Source: Fictibacillus terranigra (GTDB lineage: Bacteria; Bacillota; Bacilli; Bacillales; Fictibacillaceae). Taken from it: a stretch of 64,000 bases of DNA. This document shows, in pieces, positions 34,347 to 43,358 of the stretch (positions within the stretch are counted from its first letter, which is position 1; each line of letters begins with the position of its first letter). A program made the position numbers and the translations under genes. The stretch lies in the NCBI RefSeq assembly GCF_030412265.1, contig NZ_JAUHLN010000001.1, positions 744,001-808,000 on the forward strand, written 5' to 3'. The notes under the pieces are model-generated. The model saw only the letters and a list, made by a program, of their open reading frames with translations. It ran no database searches and had not been told where the DNA came from.

Positions 34347-35303
34347 TTGAAGAAGTTTACACAAATTGCGATGATGCTGATGCTCGTGATCGCCATCATC
34401 GCAGGCTGTTCGGCCGGCAATCAGTCAACAGACAAAAAAGAGAACGGCAGTCAGGCAAAGAGTGAATTCCCCGTAACGATTAAAGATGCGGCGGATGAGA
34501 ATGTGAAAATTGATAAAAAACCAAAGAAGATCGTCTCGCTCATACCAAGCAATACAGAGATCGCATTCGCGCTTGGACTGGATAAGGAGATTGTCGGCGT
34601 ATCGGACTTTGACAACTACCCTGAAGCGGCGACGAAAAAAACCAAGATCGGCGGTATGGAATTTAACGTCGAGAAGATTGTTGGCCTAAAGCCTGATCTC
34701 GTGCTCGCCCATGCCTCCGGCGCGCATACTTCCAAGCAGGGAATCGATCAGCTTAAGAATGCCGGCATCAAGGTCATCGTGATCAATGATGCACAGAACT
34801 TTGAGGATACGTACCATGCCATTGACATGATCGCTAAAGCAACAGGCACTCAAAAACAAGGGGATAAGATCGTAAAATCCATGAAGGATGATCTGTCAGC
34901 GATCAAGGAAAAAGCAAAACAAGTAAAGCAAGAGAAAAAGGTCTGGGTTGAGGTTGCACCGGCACCTGAGATTTATACAGCGGGTAAAGGAACATTTATT
35001 GATGAGATGCTGAACGCCATTCATGCAAAAAATGCGGCAGGCGATTTAAAAGGATGGGCGAAGGTTTCTGAAGAGCAACCTGTCAAATATCAACCGGATG
35101 CCATTGTAACGACGTACGGCTACTATTCGAAGAAGCCGATGGAACAGATTATGGCCCGTAAAGCCTGGAAGGACGTTCCTGCGGTAAAAAACAAAGAAAT
35201 TTATGATGTGCACTCCGATAAGGTAACACGTCCAGGACCGCGTTTGATTGAAGGAGTGGAGGAGCTTGCAAAAGCCATCTATCCGGAAGTATACAAAAAG
35301 TAA
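34347..35303 (+). CDS. btuF: vitamin B12 ABC transporter, substrate-binding lipoprotein
   Basis: Captures cobalamin or cobinamide outside the cell and hands it to BtuCD. The frame is open from GTG 34338; TTG 34347 is better spaced from AGGAG (34332-34336). The lipoprotein signal is LMLVIAIIAGCSAG, with the lipobox cysteine near residue 23. The type III binding fold includes KKIVSLIPSNTEIAFALGLD and ENVKIDKKPKK. First gene of the riboswitch operon; its 3' end overlaps btuC. Confidence 0.92.
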   Translation: MKKFTQIAMMLMLVIAIIAGCSAGNQSTDKKENGSQAKSEFPVTIKDAADENVKIDKKPKKIVSLIPSNTEIAFALGLDKEIVGVSDFDNYPEAATKKTKIGGMEFNVEKIVGLKPDLVLAHASGAHTSKQGIDQLKNAGIKVIVINDAQNFEDTYHAIDMIAKATGTQKQGDKIVKSMKDDLSAIKEKAKQVKQEKKVWVEVAPAPEIYTAGKGTFIDEMLNAIHAKNAAGDLKGWAKVSEEQPVKYQPDAIVTTYGYYSKKPMEQIMARKAWKDVPAVKNKEIYDVHSDKVTRPGPRLIEGVEELAKAIYPEVYKK

Positions 35304-36330
35304 AATCATCGTTTCATACACAGCTGTGCTCCTGCTTTTAGGCTTAGCTATTGCTCTGGGGATATCGGTAGGTTCAATACCTATCCCCCTTTTTCATGTG
35401 GTGCAGATATTGGGAGCAAAGCTTTTCCATTATCCCGTACCTGCTTCGATCGATTCATCCATCGTAAATATCGTCATGGAAATCCGCTTTCCCCGAGTCA
35501 TTCTCGCTATGCTTGTCGGCTGCTCACTGGCACTGGCAGGAACAGCATTTCAGGGGCTGCTGAAAAATCCGCTGGCCGATCCTTATACGCTTGGAGTATC
35601 GTCGGGTTCAGCGTTGGGTGCAGTGGCTGTCCTGTTCTTCGGTATTCAGCTTCCGGTACTCGGAAATTTCACTCTTCCGGTAGTGAGCATAATTACCGGT
35701 TTTCTTACCCTTGTCGGAGTAATTTATTTCGCTCGCCTTGTGCAGCGCAGCCTTGCGGTTGAGACGATTATTCTGGCAGGCATTTTAAGCAGTTCATTTA
35801 TAGGTGCTTTAACCTCTCTTTTAATCGCACTGACCGGGGATGAATTAAGGCAGATCATCGGCTGGCTGCTCGGCAGCGTATCCATGAGAGGCTGGCCGTA
35901 CGTTCAGCTGATCACTCCGTTTTTGGCTGCAGGGCTTATCATTCTCCTGGCAAGTGCACGTGAATTAAATGCACTTTCTTTTGGCCGGCAGGATGCAAGG
36001 TCAATTGGTGTGGACGTGAAAAAACATACGTCACTTGTGCTGTTCGGGGCTTCACTTTTGACAGGCTCGGCTGTAGCGGTGTCAGGCACCATCGGGTTTG
36101 TCGGCCTTGTCATCCCTCATATGGCGCGCATGATCTGGGGAGTGGATCATCGCCATTTACTGCCCCTTTCCACGATTCTGGGCGGGGTATTTCTCGTTCT
36201 GGTCGATCTCATCGCACGAACAATCATCTCGCCGACGGAGCTGCCGATCGGTGTATTGACGGCGATCATCGGAAGTCCGATTTTTGCCGTGATTTTTATC
36301 CGCTATCGTAGAAGGAAGGTGACTACATGA
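35266..36330 (+). CDS. btuC: vitamin B12 ABC transporter, permease
   Basis: FecCD-family permease with about ten membrane segments. No ATG is present near the start; TTG 35266 follows AAGGAGTGGAGGAGC and gives 354 residues, overlapping btuF by 38 nt (the frame also allows TTG 35248). Family signatures include RFPRVILAMLVGCSLALAG, NPLADPYTLGVSSGSALGA, and the ATPase-contact segment TIGFVGLVIPHMAR near residue 275. The end overlaps the ATPase gene by 4 nt. Confidence 0.93.
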   Translation: MQKPSIRKYTKSKIIVSYTAVLLLLGLAIALGISVGSIPIPLFHVVQILGAKLFHYPVPASIDSSIVNIVMEIRFPRVILAMLVGCSLALAGTAFQGLLKNPLADPYTLGVSSGSALGAVAVLFFGIQLPVLGNFTLPVVSIITGFLTLVGVIYFARLVQRSLAVETIILAGILSSSFIGALTSLLIALTGDELRQIIGWLLGSVSMRGWPYVQLITPFLAAGLIILLASARELNALSFGRQDARSIGVDVKKHTSLVLFGASLLTGSAVAVSGTIGFVGLVIPHMARMIWGVDHRHLLPLSTILGGVFLVLVDLIARTIISPTELPIGVLTAIIGSPIFAVIFIRYRRRKVTT

Positions 36331-37793
36331 TACAAATTCAGCAGCTTACTGGAGGCTATGACGGCAAGCCCGTGGTAAAAGATCTTTCGTTTTCCATTGA
36401 AAAAGGAAAAATAACCGGCATCATCGGACCAAACGGGAGCGGGAAGACCACTCTCATGAAGATGATAAACGGAATGCTGTCTCCGCAGTCCGGTGAAATT
36501 TTAATTAAAGGAATACCAGTCAGCAGCTATTCCGCCAAGGATTTAGCCAGGATCATCGCTGTTCTTCCTCAGCATGCGGAAAGTTCGTTCGACTTTACCG
36601 TCCGTGAAGTGGTAGCGCTCGGCCGGTATCCTTTTTACAAAGGCTTGCTGAAGCAATCATCGCCGAAGGACGAAGAGATGGTCCAGCGATCCATGGAGTT
36701 TACAGGAGTCCAGCATTTTGCGGAGAAAAGCATCCAGTCCTTGAGCGGCGGCGAACGGCAGCGGGTTCTTTTGGCTAAGGCGCTTGCGCAGGAACCAGAA
36801 ATCCTGCTGCTCGATGAGCCCACGAACCATCTTGACCTTTCCTATCAGATGAAACTTATGGACTTGCTGAAAGATTGGGTGCAGGGCTGCCAGCTGACGG
36901 TGGTTGCCATATTGCATGATTTGAATATTGCCAGTCTGTACTGTGACCAGGTTCTTCTTCTCGATGGAGGAAAAGAGAAGGCGATCGGAAAGCCTGGTGA
37001 CATTATGGACAGCAACCTGCTGGAAGGAGTGTATGATACGAAGCTGAGCAGGCAGGAGCATCCTCAGAAGCCGAAGCCCTTAATCGCGCTTGTGCCGGCT
37101 GAACGAGAGGAACAAAAGAAAATAGAAGATATTAAGCTTCAGGCCTCAAATGAATCAATGGTGTTCCGAAGCCCGTATTTTTTAAAAACAATGTCTTCGG
37201 CCCTGATCGGCGGAGGATTCGGTTGGGCGAATACATTTGTTAACCGTCACGTGGACAGGAACTACAATTGTGATGATGCTCATTCTGAATATGAAGCGTA
37301 CCTGCGCTCCCTTCCTGTCAATCCGAATGAAACGGTTGGAATGATGACAGCGGCACGGCTGGAGGATGCAGGAGTGGTTTCCATAGAAAAAGAAGGAATC
37401 AAGCTTCTTGCCGCAGCAACATCAGGGACATCCAATGCGGTAGATGCTGCTCAATCGTGGCAGAGGAAGGCTGGATCTGTGGCAGTTGGCACAATTAATA
37501 TCTGGCTTTTCCTGGAGGGACAGCTTACCGATGAGGCATTTGTCCAGGCGATGATGACAGCCACAGAAGCAAAGGCCAGTGCGCTCAGAGATTATGAGAT
37601 TAAAGATCCGATTTCAGGAACGATGGCTACAGGTACTTCAACGGACAGCCTTTGCATCGCGTCGACACAGCAAGGGAAAAGGATGAGCTACGCCGGTACG
37701 ATTACTCCGATGGGAAAAGCGATTGGCCATGCCGTCTATCAGACCGTTGGTAAAGCAATCGAAAACTATAGAAAGAGAATGCCACGATCATGA
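36327..37793 (+). CDS. fusion of B12 ABC transporter ATPase (BtuD) and adenosylcobinamide amidohydrolase (CbiZ)
   Basis: It has 488 residues. Residues 1-250 are an ABC ATPase: Walker A GPNGSGKTT (34-42), signature LSGGERQRVLLAKALAQ (about 139-155), Walker B EILLLDEPTNHLD and the switch His in VVAILHDLN. Residues about 280-482 are CbiZ-like (ALIGGGFGWANTFVNRHVD, then VGMMTAARLEDAG, AAATSGTSNA and GTSTDSLCIAS). CbiZ removes the nucleotide loop side chain, converting (pseudo)cobalamins to adenosylcobyric acid, which CbiB then rebuilds. The fusion couples import to remodelling in one polypeptide. Confidence 0.92.
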   Translation: MIQIQQLTGGYDGKPVVKDLSFSIEKGKITGIIGPNGSGKTTLMKMINGMLSPQSGEILIKGIPVSSYSAKDLARIIAVLPQHAESSFDFTVREVVALGRYPFYKGLLKQSSPKDEEMVQRSMEFTGVQHFAEKSIQSLSGGERQRVLLAKALAQEPEILLLDEPTNHLDLSYQMKLMDLLKDWVQGCQLTVVAILHDLNIASLYCDQVLLLDGGKEKAIGKPGDIMDSNLLEGVYDTKLSRQEHPQKPKPLIALVPAEREEQKKIEDIKLQASNESMVFRSPYFLKTMSSALIGGGFGWANTFVNRHVDRNYNCDDAHSEYEAYLRSLPVNPNETVGMMTAARLEDAGVVSIEKEGIKLLAAATSGTSNAVDAAQSWQRKAGSVAVGTINIWLFLEGQLTDEAFVQAMMTATEAKASALRDYEIKDPISGTMATGTSTDSLCIASTQQGKRMSYAGTITPMGKAIGHAVYQTVGKAIENYRKRMPRS

Positions 37794-38752
37794 TGATGGC
37801 CCTTCATCTGCTATCAATGTTAATCGCTTTGATCATCGACCAGCTCATCGGTGATCCTCGCTGGCTGCCGCACCCGGTAAGAGGTTTCGGCAAATTGATT
37901 TCTGTGATGGACCGGGTGCTGAACCGGGGAAAATGGAAAAAGCTGAAAGGTTCCATCATGCTTTTTATTATTCTATCTATTACCCTCGTACTGACTTTTA
38001 TCATCGTAAGGATTGCTTATTCCATAAACCATGTTTTAGGGGTTTTCATAGAATCGATGTTCATTTCCACGACCATTGCGGCCAGAGGGCTTAAAGAAGC
38101 AGGACTGTCAGTGCTTGTGCCTCTTAAGCGGGGAGATGTGCAAGAGGCTCGCAAAAAACTAAGCTGGATTGTCGGAAGAGATACAGAACATCTGCCTCCG
38201 GCTGAGATTGTGAGAGGGGCTGTCGAGACGGTCGCTGAAAATACGAGTGATGGAATCACCGCTCCTCTATTCTTTGCCTTTATTGGGGGGGCACCGCTCG
38301 CCTTGGTGTACAGGGCGGTCAATACGTGTGATTCCATGGTGGGCTACAAGAATGAGAGATATAAAGACTTCGGCTGGGCATCTGCCCGGTTTGATGATGT
38401 ATTAAATTACGTACCAGCCCGGCTTACTGCGCTTCTTATGGCAGCAGGATGGCTGGGGAAAAAACGGTTGACCCTCTCGTGGCTGAAGGAACAGGCGAAG
38501 AACCATCCCAGCCCGAACAGCGGATGGAGTGAAGCCGCGGTGGCAGGAGTTCTTGGTATACGGCTCGGCGGCACGAATTATTATAAAGGCCAGGTCTCTT
38601 ATCGCCCGTACATCGGCCGTCCAATCTACAGCTTGAAGGCTATACATATTGAAAGGACAATAGCGATCATGCAGCGTACTGTCCTGTGGTTTACTATCGT
38701 ATTAATTGCAGCGGGAGGGATGTATATTGTTGCTGCCCAATCATGGAGCTAA
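37790..38752 (+). CDS. cbiB: adenosylcobinamide-phosphate synthase
   Basis: Membrane enzyme that attaches aminopropanol (phosphate) to adenosylcobyric acid. It has 320 residues with several membrane spans. Signatures are IIDQLIGDPRWLPHPVRGFG (residues 16-35) and the conserved VETVAENTSDGITAPLF (about 145-161) and NTCDSMVGYKNERY. It overlaps the preceding gene by 4 nt and threonine-phosphate decarboxylase by 26 nt. It uses the product of CbiZ and the aminopropanol phosphate made by CobD. Confidence 0.95.
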   Translation: MMMALHLLSMLIALIIDQLIGDPRWLPHPVRGFGKLISVMDRVLNRGKWKKLKGSIMLFIILSITLVLTFIIVRIAYSINHVLGVFIESMFISTTIAARGLKEAGLSVLVPLKRGDVQEARKKLSWIVGRDTEHLPPAEIVRGAVETVAENTSDGITAPLFFAFIGGAPLALVYRAVNTCDSMVGYKNERYKDFGWASARFDDVLNYVPARLTALLMAAGWLGKKRLTLSWLKEQAKNHPSPNSGWSEAAVAGVLGIRLGGTNYYKGQVSYRPYIGRPIYSLKAIHIERTIAIMQRTVLWFTIVLIAAGGMYIVAAQSWS

Positions 38753-39806
38753 TCCGCAGCTGCTGGCAAAATCCTTGAAAACCAGCCTGGTTGAGAACAG
38801 CATAGATTTTAGTGTAAATGTAAATCCATATCCTGCACTGCCAAAAATGAAGGAAAAGTGGACCAGCCTTTATGAAGAAATTCTGGACTATCCCCATCCG
38901 TCCGCCGGTCCTTTCGTTCAAAGGGCGGCTGAAATAGAAGGGGTGGGGGCTGACCAGGTACTGGCAGGAAACGGAGCGGCTGAACTGATTTTTCTTATTG
39001 CCCAAGCTTACCGGGGTACGGACGTCCTCATTACAGCGCCAGCTTTTTCAGAGTATGAAGAAGCGTGTGCAGCGAACGATTGCACGGTGGACATCTATGT
39101 TACTTCAGAAGGTGAAGGCTGGCAGGCAAATCTCGATGAGCTGAGTGAAAAACTGATCGGGAAGCAGCTTTGTTTTCTTTGCAACCCGAATAATCCAACA
39201 GGAGTCGCATGGGATCTGGACACTTTGGAATCGATCGCTGCTTTGTGCGATCATCATCATGTTACACTCGTCGTGGATGAAGCCTTTGTCCACTTTTTGG
39301 AACAGCCAGTATCCACTGTTCGCTTGATGGAAAAGTATTCCAATCTGATTGTGCTTCGGTCGATGACCAAGATGTTTCATCTGCCCGGGCTCCGTTTAGG
39401 GTATGCCGTGTCATCCAAAGGGCAGATCGATCGATTGAAAAAGCATCAGCCTCCCTGGAGTGTGAACGGTCCCGCACAAAAGCTCGGTCTGTTCTGTCTG
39501 GAACAAGAGGATTTTGCAGCAGAGGCAGCTATGAAAACGACAGACGAGCGCAAGCGGATGTTGCCGATCCTCCTCAAGATGGGATTCGAAACCTCTCCTT
39601 CCGCTGTTAACTTTTACTTGTTAAGGGAGAGAGGAGAAGGAAAGGATCCGTTGGCCCTTATTAAATATCTGCTGAGCCGAGGAATTATCGTCAGGCATAC
39701 CTTTAATTTTAGAGGGCTCGACGGCCGGTATATCCGCATTGCCGTCCGAACGCCTCAGGAGAACGACCGTTTGCTGGCTGCACTTGAAGGGTGGAACTCG
39801 AGATGA
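38727..39806 (+). CDS. cobD: threonine-phosphate decarboxylase
   Basis: PLP enzyme making (R)-1-amino-2-propanol phosphate, the linker used by CbiB. TTG 38727 has GGGAGGGA 7-8 nt upstream and gives 359 residues; TTG 38706 in frame is less well placed. Class I aminotransferase features: DFSVNVNPYP at the N-terminus, CNPNNPTGVAWD, VVDEAFVHFL, and the Schiff-base lysine near residue 215 in RSMTKMFHLPGLRLGY. The substrate assignment rests on operon context plus family resemblance; histidinol-phosphate aminotransferase is the nearest alternative. Confidence 0.9.
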   Translation: MLLPNHGANPQLLAKSLKTSLVENSIDFSVNVNPYPALPKMKEKWTSLYEEILDYPHPSAGPFVQRAAEIEGVGADQVLAGNGAAELIFLIAQAYRGTDVLITAPAFSEYEEACAANDCTVDIYVTSEGEGWQANLDELSEKLIGKQLCFLCNPNNPTGVAWDLDTLESIAALCDHHHVTLVVDEAFVHFLEQPVSTVRLMEKYSNLIVLRSMTKMFHLPGLRLGYAVSSKGQIDRLKKHQPPWSVNGPAQKLGLFCLEQEDFAAEAAMKTTDERKRMLPILLKMGFETSPSAVNFYLLRERGEGKDPLALIKYLLSRGIIVRHTFNFRGLDGRYIRIAVRTPQENDRLLAALEGWNSR

Positions 39807-40405
39807 TGATCTTTATTACCGGAGGAGTCAGAAGCGGAAAAAGCTCTTTTGCCGAAATGTCTGCCATTTATCATGGAAAGAATGAGAAACGCCTTCATTA
39901 TATTGCAACGAACGAACATCTGGATGGAGAAATGGACGAACGGATAAAGAGGCATCAGGCGGATCGTATGAACAGCGGGTATCGCTGGAAGACGTGGGAA
40001 CAGCCGCGAAACATTCATGAACTAAGTGATGTATATGGGAAAAATGACGTCATCCTCCTTGATTGTTTGACCAATCTTGTCAGCAACGAGCTGTTTGACG
40101 GCTGGAAAGAAAACAGAAACCAGTGGGAAGATGAATTATTTCGATCCGGTGTATTCCTTAAGATCATGGATGGATTAAGAAGGCTTAAAAAAAACAGCAC
40201 CGCATTCATCGTCGTGTCAAACGAAGTGTTTCAGGGCCTCCCTTGTACGGATGAAGGGACCTTCTATTTTATGCAGATGCTGGGAAAGCTTCATCAGCAG
40301 ATTGTCTCTGAAGCTCATTGGGTGTACCAGGTGGAAATGGGCATGCCAATTTTAAGGAAGGGATATGTTGCGGATGAAAAACAATGCACATCCTGTCCGG
40401 TTTAA
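39803..40405 (+). CDS. cobU: adenosylcobinamide kinase / adenosylcobinamide-phosphate guanylyltransferase
   Basis: Phosphorylates adenosylcobinamide and transfers GMP to it to form AdoCbi-GDP. ATG 39803 overlaps the cobD stop and gives 200 residues. P-loop GGVRSGKSSFAE (residues 7-18), the guanylylation region YIATNEHLDGEMDERIKRHQ (about 34-53, with the His) and LLDCLTNLVSN follow the family. Overlaps cobS by 41 nt. Confidence 0.94.
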   Translation: MMIFITGGVRSGKSSFAEMSAIYHGKNEKRLHYIATNEHLDGEMDERIKRHQADRMNSGYRWKTWEQPRNIHELSDVYGKNDVILLDCLTNLVSNELFDGWKENRNQWEDELFRSGVFLKIMDGLRRLKKNSTAFIVVSNEVFQGLPCTDEGTFYFMQMLGKLHQQIVSEAHWVYQVEMGMPILRKGYVADEKQCTSCPV

Positions 40406-41186
40406 GGCGCTATACGGTTTGGGACTGGCTCTTCAGTTCTTAACCGCACTGCCGATCCGCACCGCTTTTCCATGGACAAAAGAGACAAGCAAGTGGAGTG
40501 TGCTTTCGTATCCTGCAGTCGGCTTGCTTCTTGGAGGGTTGGCTGGTGTACAAGCTCATTTCCTGTTGCAGCAAAGCGTCATCCCAGTGCTGATGACAAG
40601 TTTTTATCTTTTCTGTTTCTCGATTATTATGACAGGCGGCCTGCATCTTGACGGGTGGATGGATTGCAGTGATGCCTATTTTTCGTACGGCGATAAAGAA
40701 AAAAGGCTGCAGATCATGAAGGATCCCCGGACTGGAGCGTTCGGTGTACTGTCTGTTCTATTTCTATTGAGCTGGCGATTTCTTTTTATTTTTGAAACGA
40801 TGAAAATGGCTCCGAAGCTCGTTTGGCTGCTGTTTCTGCTCATTCCTTTCATCGCCCGTATCGGCATGGGTGCCCTGCTGATCTCAGCTCCTCTTGCCAG
40901 GGAGGAAGGTATGGCTTTTGCCATAAAGCAGAACATATCAACCCGTGCCTTTCCTGTATATGCCGCCTATCTCCTGCTGGCAGGCATTGGAGCATGGGCC
41001 GCGGGTGCGCTCCTTTTGTTCATCAGCTTGTTCTGTTTAGGCTCTGCCGTATTTTTAATAAGTAAAACATTCTTTGTCCGCCAGTTTGGAGGAATTACAG
41101 GGGATACATTAGGTGCACTATCGGAAGGGATGGAAACATGGCTATGGTTCGGAGGCTGGCTGTTACTCTCCTTCGCCACGGGCTGA
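40365..41186 (+). CDS. cobS: adenosylcobinamide-GDP ribazoletransferase
   Basis: Cobalamin synthase, an integral membrane enzyme joining AdoCbi-GDP to alpha-ribazole (phosphate). It has 273 residues from ATG 40365, about seven hydrophobic segments. The conserved segment GGLHLDGWMDCSDAYFSYG (about residues 92-110) carries the Asp residues that bind metal, followed by MKDPRTGAFGV. The alpha-ribazole phosphate it uses can come from CblS at 43342. Confidence 0.95.
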   Translation: MLRMKNNAHPVRFKALYGLGLALQFLTALPIRTAFPWTKETSKWSVLSYPAVGLLLGGLAGVQAHFLLQQSVIPVLMTSFYLFCFSIIMTGGLHLDGWMDCSDAYFSYGDKEKRLQIMKDPRTGAFGVLSVLFLLSWRFLFIFETMKMAPKLVWLLFLLIPFIARIGMGALLISAPLAREEGMAFAIKQNISTRAFPVYAAYLLLAGIGAWAAGALLLFISLFCLGSAVFLISKTFFVRQFGGITGDTLGALSEGMETWLWFGGWLLLSFATG

Positions 41187-41797
41187 CGGAGGAAAATAAG
41201 CAAAAGAAATATATCGGGCATTGTGATCCCCCATTATGTGAAGAGGGGCGGAAAGAGCTGTACATTTTGCATAGAGACGAAACGTTTCCTGAGGGAGCGA
41301 TCCTTGCAAGTGACAGAAAACGATGCATGGAAACCGCAGAAATTCTTTTCCCGGAGAGTAAGGTGAAGGTCAGCCCGGCACTCCGGGAGATGCATTTTGG
41401 AGAATGGGAAAGAAAAACATATGACGATCTTTGCGGCATTCAACGATACCGGGATTGGATTGACGATCCGTTTGGCGTAAGTCCTCCGGGAGGAGAGAGC
41501 TATCAAGACTTTGCAGATCGCCTTCATGGTGCCTGGCACCGTGAGATTTGGCCGGCTGCGAAAGACAGCGGGCATGTCATCGTTGTCACCCACGGCGGCC
41601 CGATCCGTTATTTATTGTCGGAGTTTGCTCCGGAACGAAAAGAAATGTGGTCATGGCTGGTCTCACACGGCAAAGGCTACACCCTTTACTGGAACGGGGC
41701 AGAAGGGAGGTTGAAAGATAGATGCATTTTGTTACAGGAGGCTCCTTTCACGGCAAAGCCAAATGGGTGCAGGAGCACTATTCTGCCTCGAGAGTAG
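41138..41797 (+). CDS. cobC: alpha-ribazole phosphatase, histidine phosphatase family
   Basis: Removes the 5'-phosphate from adenosylcobalamin phosphate or alpha-ribazole phosphate. It has 219 residues with the phospho-histidine motif LLRHGLTEEN (Arg13-His14-Gly15), a second catalytic region ASDRKRCMETAEIL, the Glu in FGEWERKTYDD and the C-terminal VVTHGGPIRYLL. It overlaps cobS by 49 nt. The 13-bp palindrome GGTGCCTGGCACC lies at 41528-41540 within it. Confidence 0.9.
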   Translation: MAMVRRLAVTLLRHGLTEENKQKKYIGHCDPPLCEEGRKELYILHRDETFPEGAILASDRKRCMETAEILFPESKVKVSPALREMHFGEWERKTYDDLCGIQRYRDWIDDPFGVSPPGGESYQDFADRLHGAWHREIWPAAKDSGHVIVVTHGGPIRYLLSEFAPERKEMWSWLVSHGKGYTLYWNGAEGRLKDRCILLQEAPFTAKPNGCRSTILPRE

Positions 41798-42150
41798 CAG
41801 AGGGCTGGTTCAACGGCTACGAAGACGCCAGCTGGGAAACGCGTGATTTTACAACTTCACTCGTTGTACTTGAAGGATTGGAGCAGCTCGTGAAGAAGGT
41901 TGTAGAGGAGAATGTAATCGGCGGAAGAGCAGCTCTTAGAGGGAAGCTTAAGCTCTGGCTGGATTGGGAAGCTTCTGAGCCAGACCGCCGGCTCGTTCTC
42001 ATCGGCACAGACATCGGAAAAGGAATTGTGCCGCTCGAGAAAGAGAACAGGCTATGGCGCGATGTGACTGGATGGTTTTATCAGGATGTCGTTATGGCAG
42101 CTGAAAGAGCCGATGTCATTTGGTACGGGCTGCCCCAGGCTTTAAAATAA
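41722..42150 (+). CDS. divergent CobU-like protein, 142 residues
   Basis: Looks like a shortened CobU relative. The N-terminus MHFVTGGSFHGKAKWV resembles the CobU P-loop but the Ser/Thr after GK is Ala, and the His-containing guanylylation loop of CobU is not evident. The C-terminal part (IGTDIGKGIVPLEKENRLWR, then DVVMAAERADVIWYGLPQALK) matches the CobU fold end. It overlaps cobC by 76 nt in another frame. Since an intact CobU is encoded at 39803, this second copy may be regulatory, may act on another substrate, or may be losing function. Confidence 0.72.
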   Translation: MHFVTGGSFHGKAKWVQEHYSASRVAEGWFNGYEDASWETRDFTTSLVVLEGLEQLVKKVVEENVIGGRAALRGKLKLWLDWEASEPDRRLVLIGTDIGKGIVPLEKENRLWRDVTGWFYQDVVMAAERADVIWYGLPQALK

Positions 42151-42280
42151 GCTGGCTGGATACATAAGGGGAAATTCCTGTGGGAAGGGCTCTCCCAAGC
42201 CGCAGTAAGCGTTGTTTGCCCTTAGTGCAGGTCCACTATGTGCTAACGCCAGGCCGCCAATAAAAAGGAGATGATGAAGG

Positions 42281-42868
42281 ATGAAGCTATACACTAGAAC
42301 AGGAGACGAAGGGAAAACAAGTGTCATTGGAGGAAGGCTGGATAAGAATCATATCAGGGTGAATGCCTACGGCACCCTTGATGAACTGAACAGCTTTGTC
42401 GGCGTTGCGGTTACAAAGCTGCAGGACGCAAAATTCGATGATATCCGCAATGAACTGGCAAAGATTCAGCATGAACTGTTTGACTGCGGAGGGGACCTGT
42501 CTTCCGTTAAAAAGGACTATCCTTATAAAGCGAAAGAGGACATGATTCTCTTCTTGGAAGAGCGAATTGACGAGTACATAAAAGAGGCGCCAGAGCTGGA
42601 GCGTTTTATACTTCCGGGAGGGTCGGAGGCGTCAGCTGCCATTCATGTCTGCCGTACGGTGGCAAGGCGGGGAGAGCGTGAAATCGTTGAACTCAAACAG
42701 GATCATGAGATCAATCCGGTGGTATTGAAATATGTGAACAGACTCTCTGATTACTTTTTCGCGGTTGCCCGTGTCATCAATTTCCGTGCGGGAGTAAATG
42801 ATGTTGAATACGAGCGGAGTGCCATTGTTTTCCGTGGAGGAAAACGTAAACCCAATGATGCGGAATAA
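42281..42868 (+). CDS. pduO: cob(I)alamin adenosyltransferase, PduO type
   Basis: Transfers the adenosyl group of ATP to cob(I)alamin or cobinamide, giving the coenzyme form used by the CbiZ/CbiB/CobU steps. It has 195 residues, with the N-terminal ATP site KLYTRTGDEGKTSVIGG, YGTLDELNSFVGVA (about residues 30-43) and the signature VCRTVARRGEREIVEL (about 127-142). AAAAAGGAGATGATGAAGG precedes the ATG. A gap of 130 nt before it breaks the otherwise overlapping operon. Confidence 0.95.
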   Translation: MKLYTRTGDEGKTSVIGGRLDKNHIRVNAYGTLDELNSFVGVAVTKLQDAKFDDIRNELAKIQHELFDCGGDLSSVKKDYPYKAKEDMILFLEERIDEYIKEAPELERFILPGGSEASAAIHVCRTVARRGEREIVELKQDHEINPVVLKYVNRLSDYFFAVARVINFRAGVNDVEYERSAIVFRGGKRKPNDAE

Positions 42869-43358
42869 AAAATTCACCTTATTTATCGCTTTTCTCTCCT
42901 TGTCGGTGGCAGGGTCTTTTATTAAGATTCCAGCTCTCGTCGGGAGTGTGGCATTTGATTCCATGCCGGCATTGGCCGCCGCAGCACTAATGTCTCCTCT
43001 GGCAGGAACCTCTGTTGCCTGTATAGGGCATCTCATGTCTGCCGGACTTTCCGGCTTTCCACTCGGCCCTCTGCATTTTCTGATCGCTGTTCAGATGGGC
43101 CTTCTAAGCTTTTGTTTTGGACTGCTCTATCAGAGAAAATTTAAAATCACTGCCATTCTGATCTTTATTTTAGGAAACGGAATAGGGGCACCGCTTTGTT
43201 TTTGGCCGATACTGGGAAAATCAGCGGTCCTCGCTTTTATACCAGGGCTGGCTGTGGGAGCAGTGTTCAACGGAATCACAGCCCAACTGCTCATTCCAAG
43301 GCTGAGCCCGGTCTTTAATCGGCCAAACGTAAGGATCCATCATGAAAACAAATCGTGA
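42855..43358 (+). CDS. cblT: ECF transporter S component, probable alpha-ribazole transporter CblT
   Basis: Small membrane protein of 167 residues from ATG 42855 (overlapping the pduO end; an earlier in-frame ATG at 42798 lies inside pduO). About five or six hydrophobic segments and the S-component-like region FDSMPALAAAALMSPLAGT. Adjacent to the predicted alpha-ribazole kinase in a cobalamin operon, as described for cblT-cblS in Geobacillus and Listeria. It would need the shared ECF energising module, not in this window. Confidence 0.82.
   Translation: MMRNKKFTLFIAFLSLSVAGSFIKIPALVGSVAFDSMPALAAAALMSPLAGTSVACIGHLMSAGLSGFPLGPLHFLIAVQMGLLSFCFGLLYQRKFKITAILIFILGNGIGAPLCFWPILGKSAVLAFIPGLAVGAVFNGITAQLLIPRLSPVFNRPNVRIHHENKS

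Noticed and set aside
36063-36095. Near copy of the GGTGCC palindrome (GGTGTCAGGCACC) in btuC
   Set aside because: It encodes the conserved VSGTIGFVG segment of the permease family, so protein constraint explains it.
42151-42280. Possible second cobalamin riboswitch before pduO
   Set aside because: The conserved GCCACTGTAA and B12-box sequences are absent; only weak hairpins are present.
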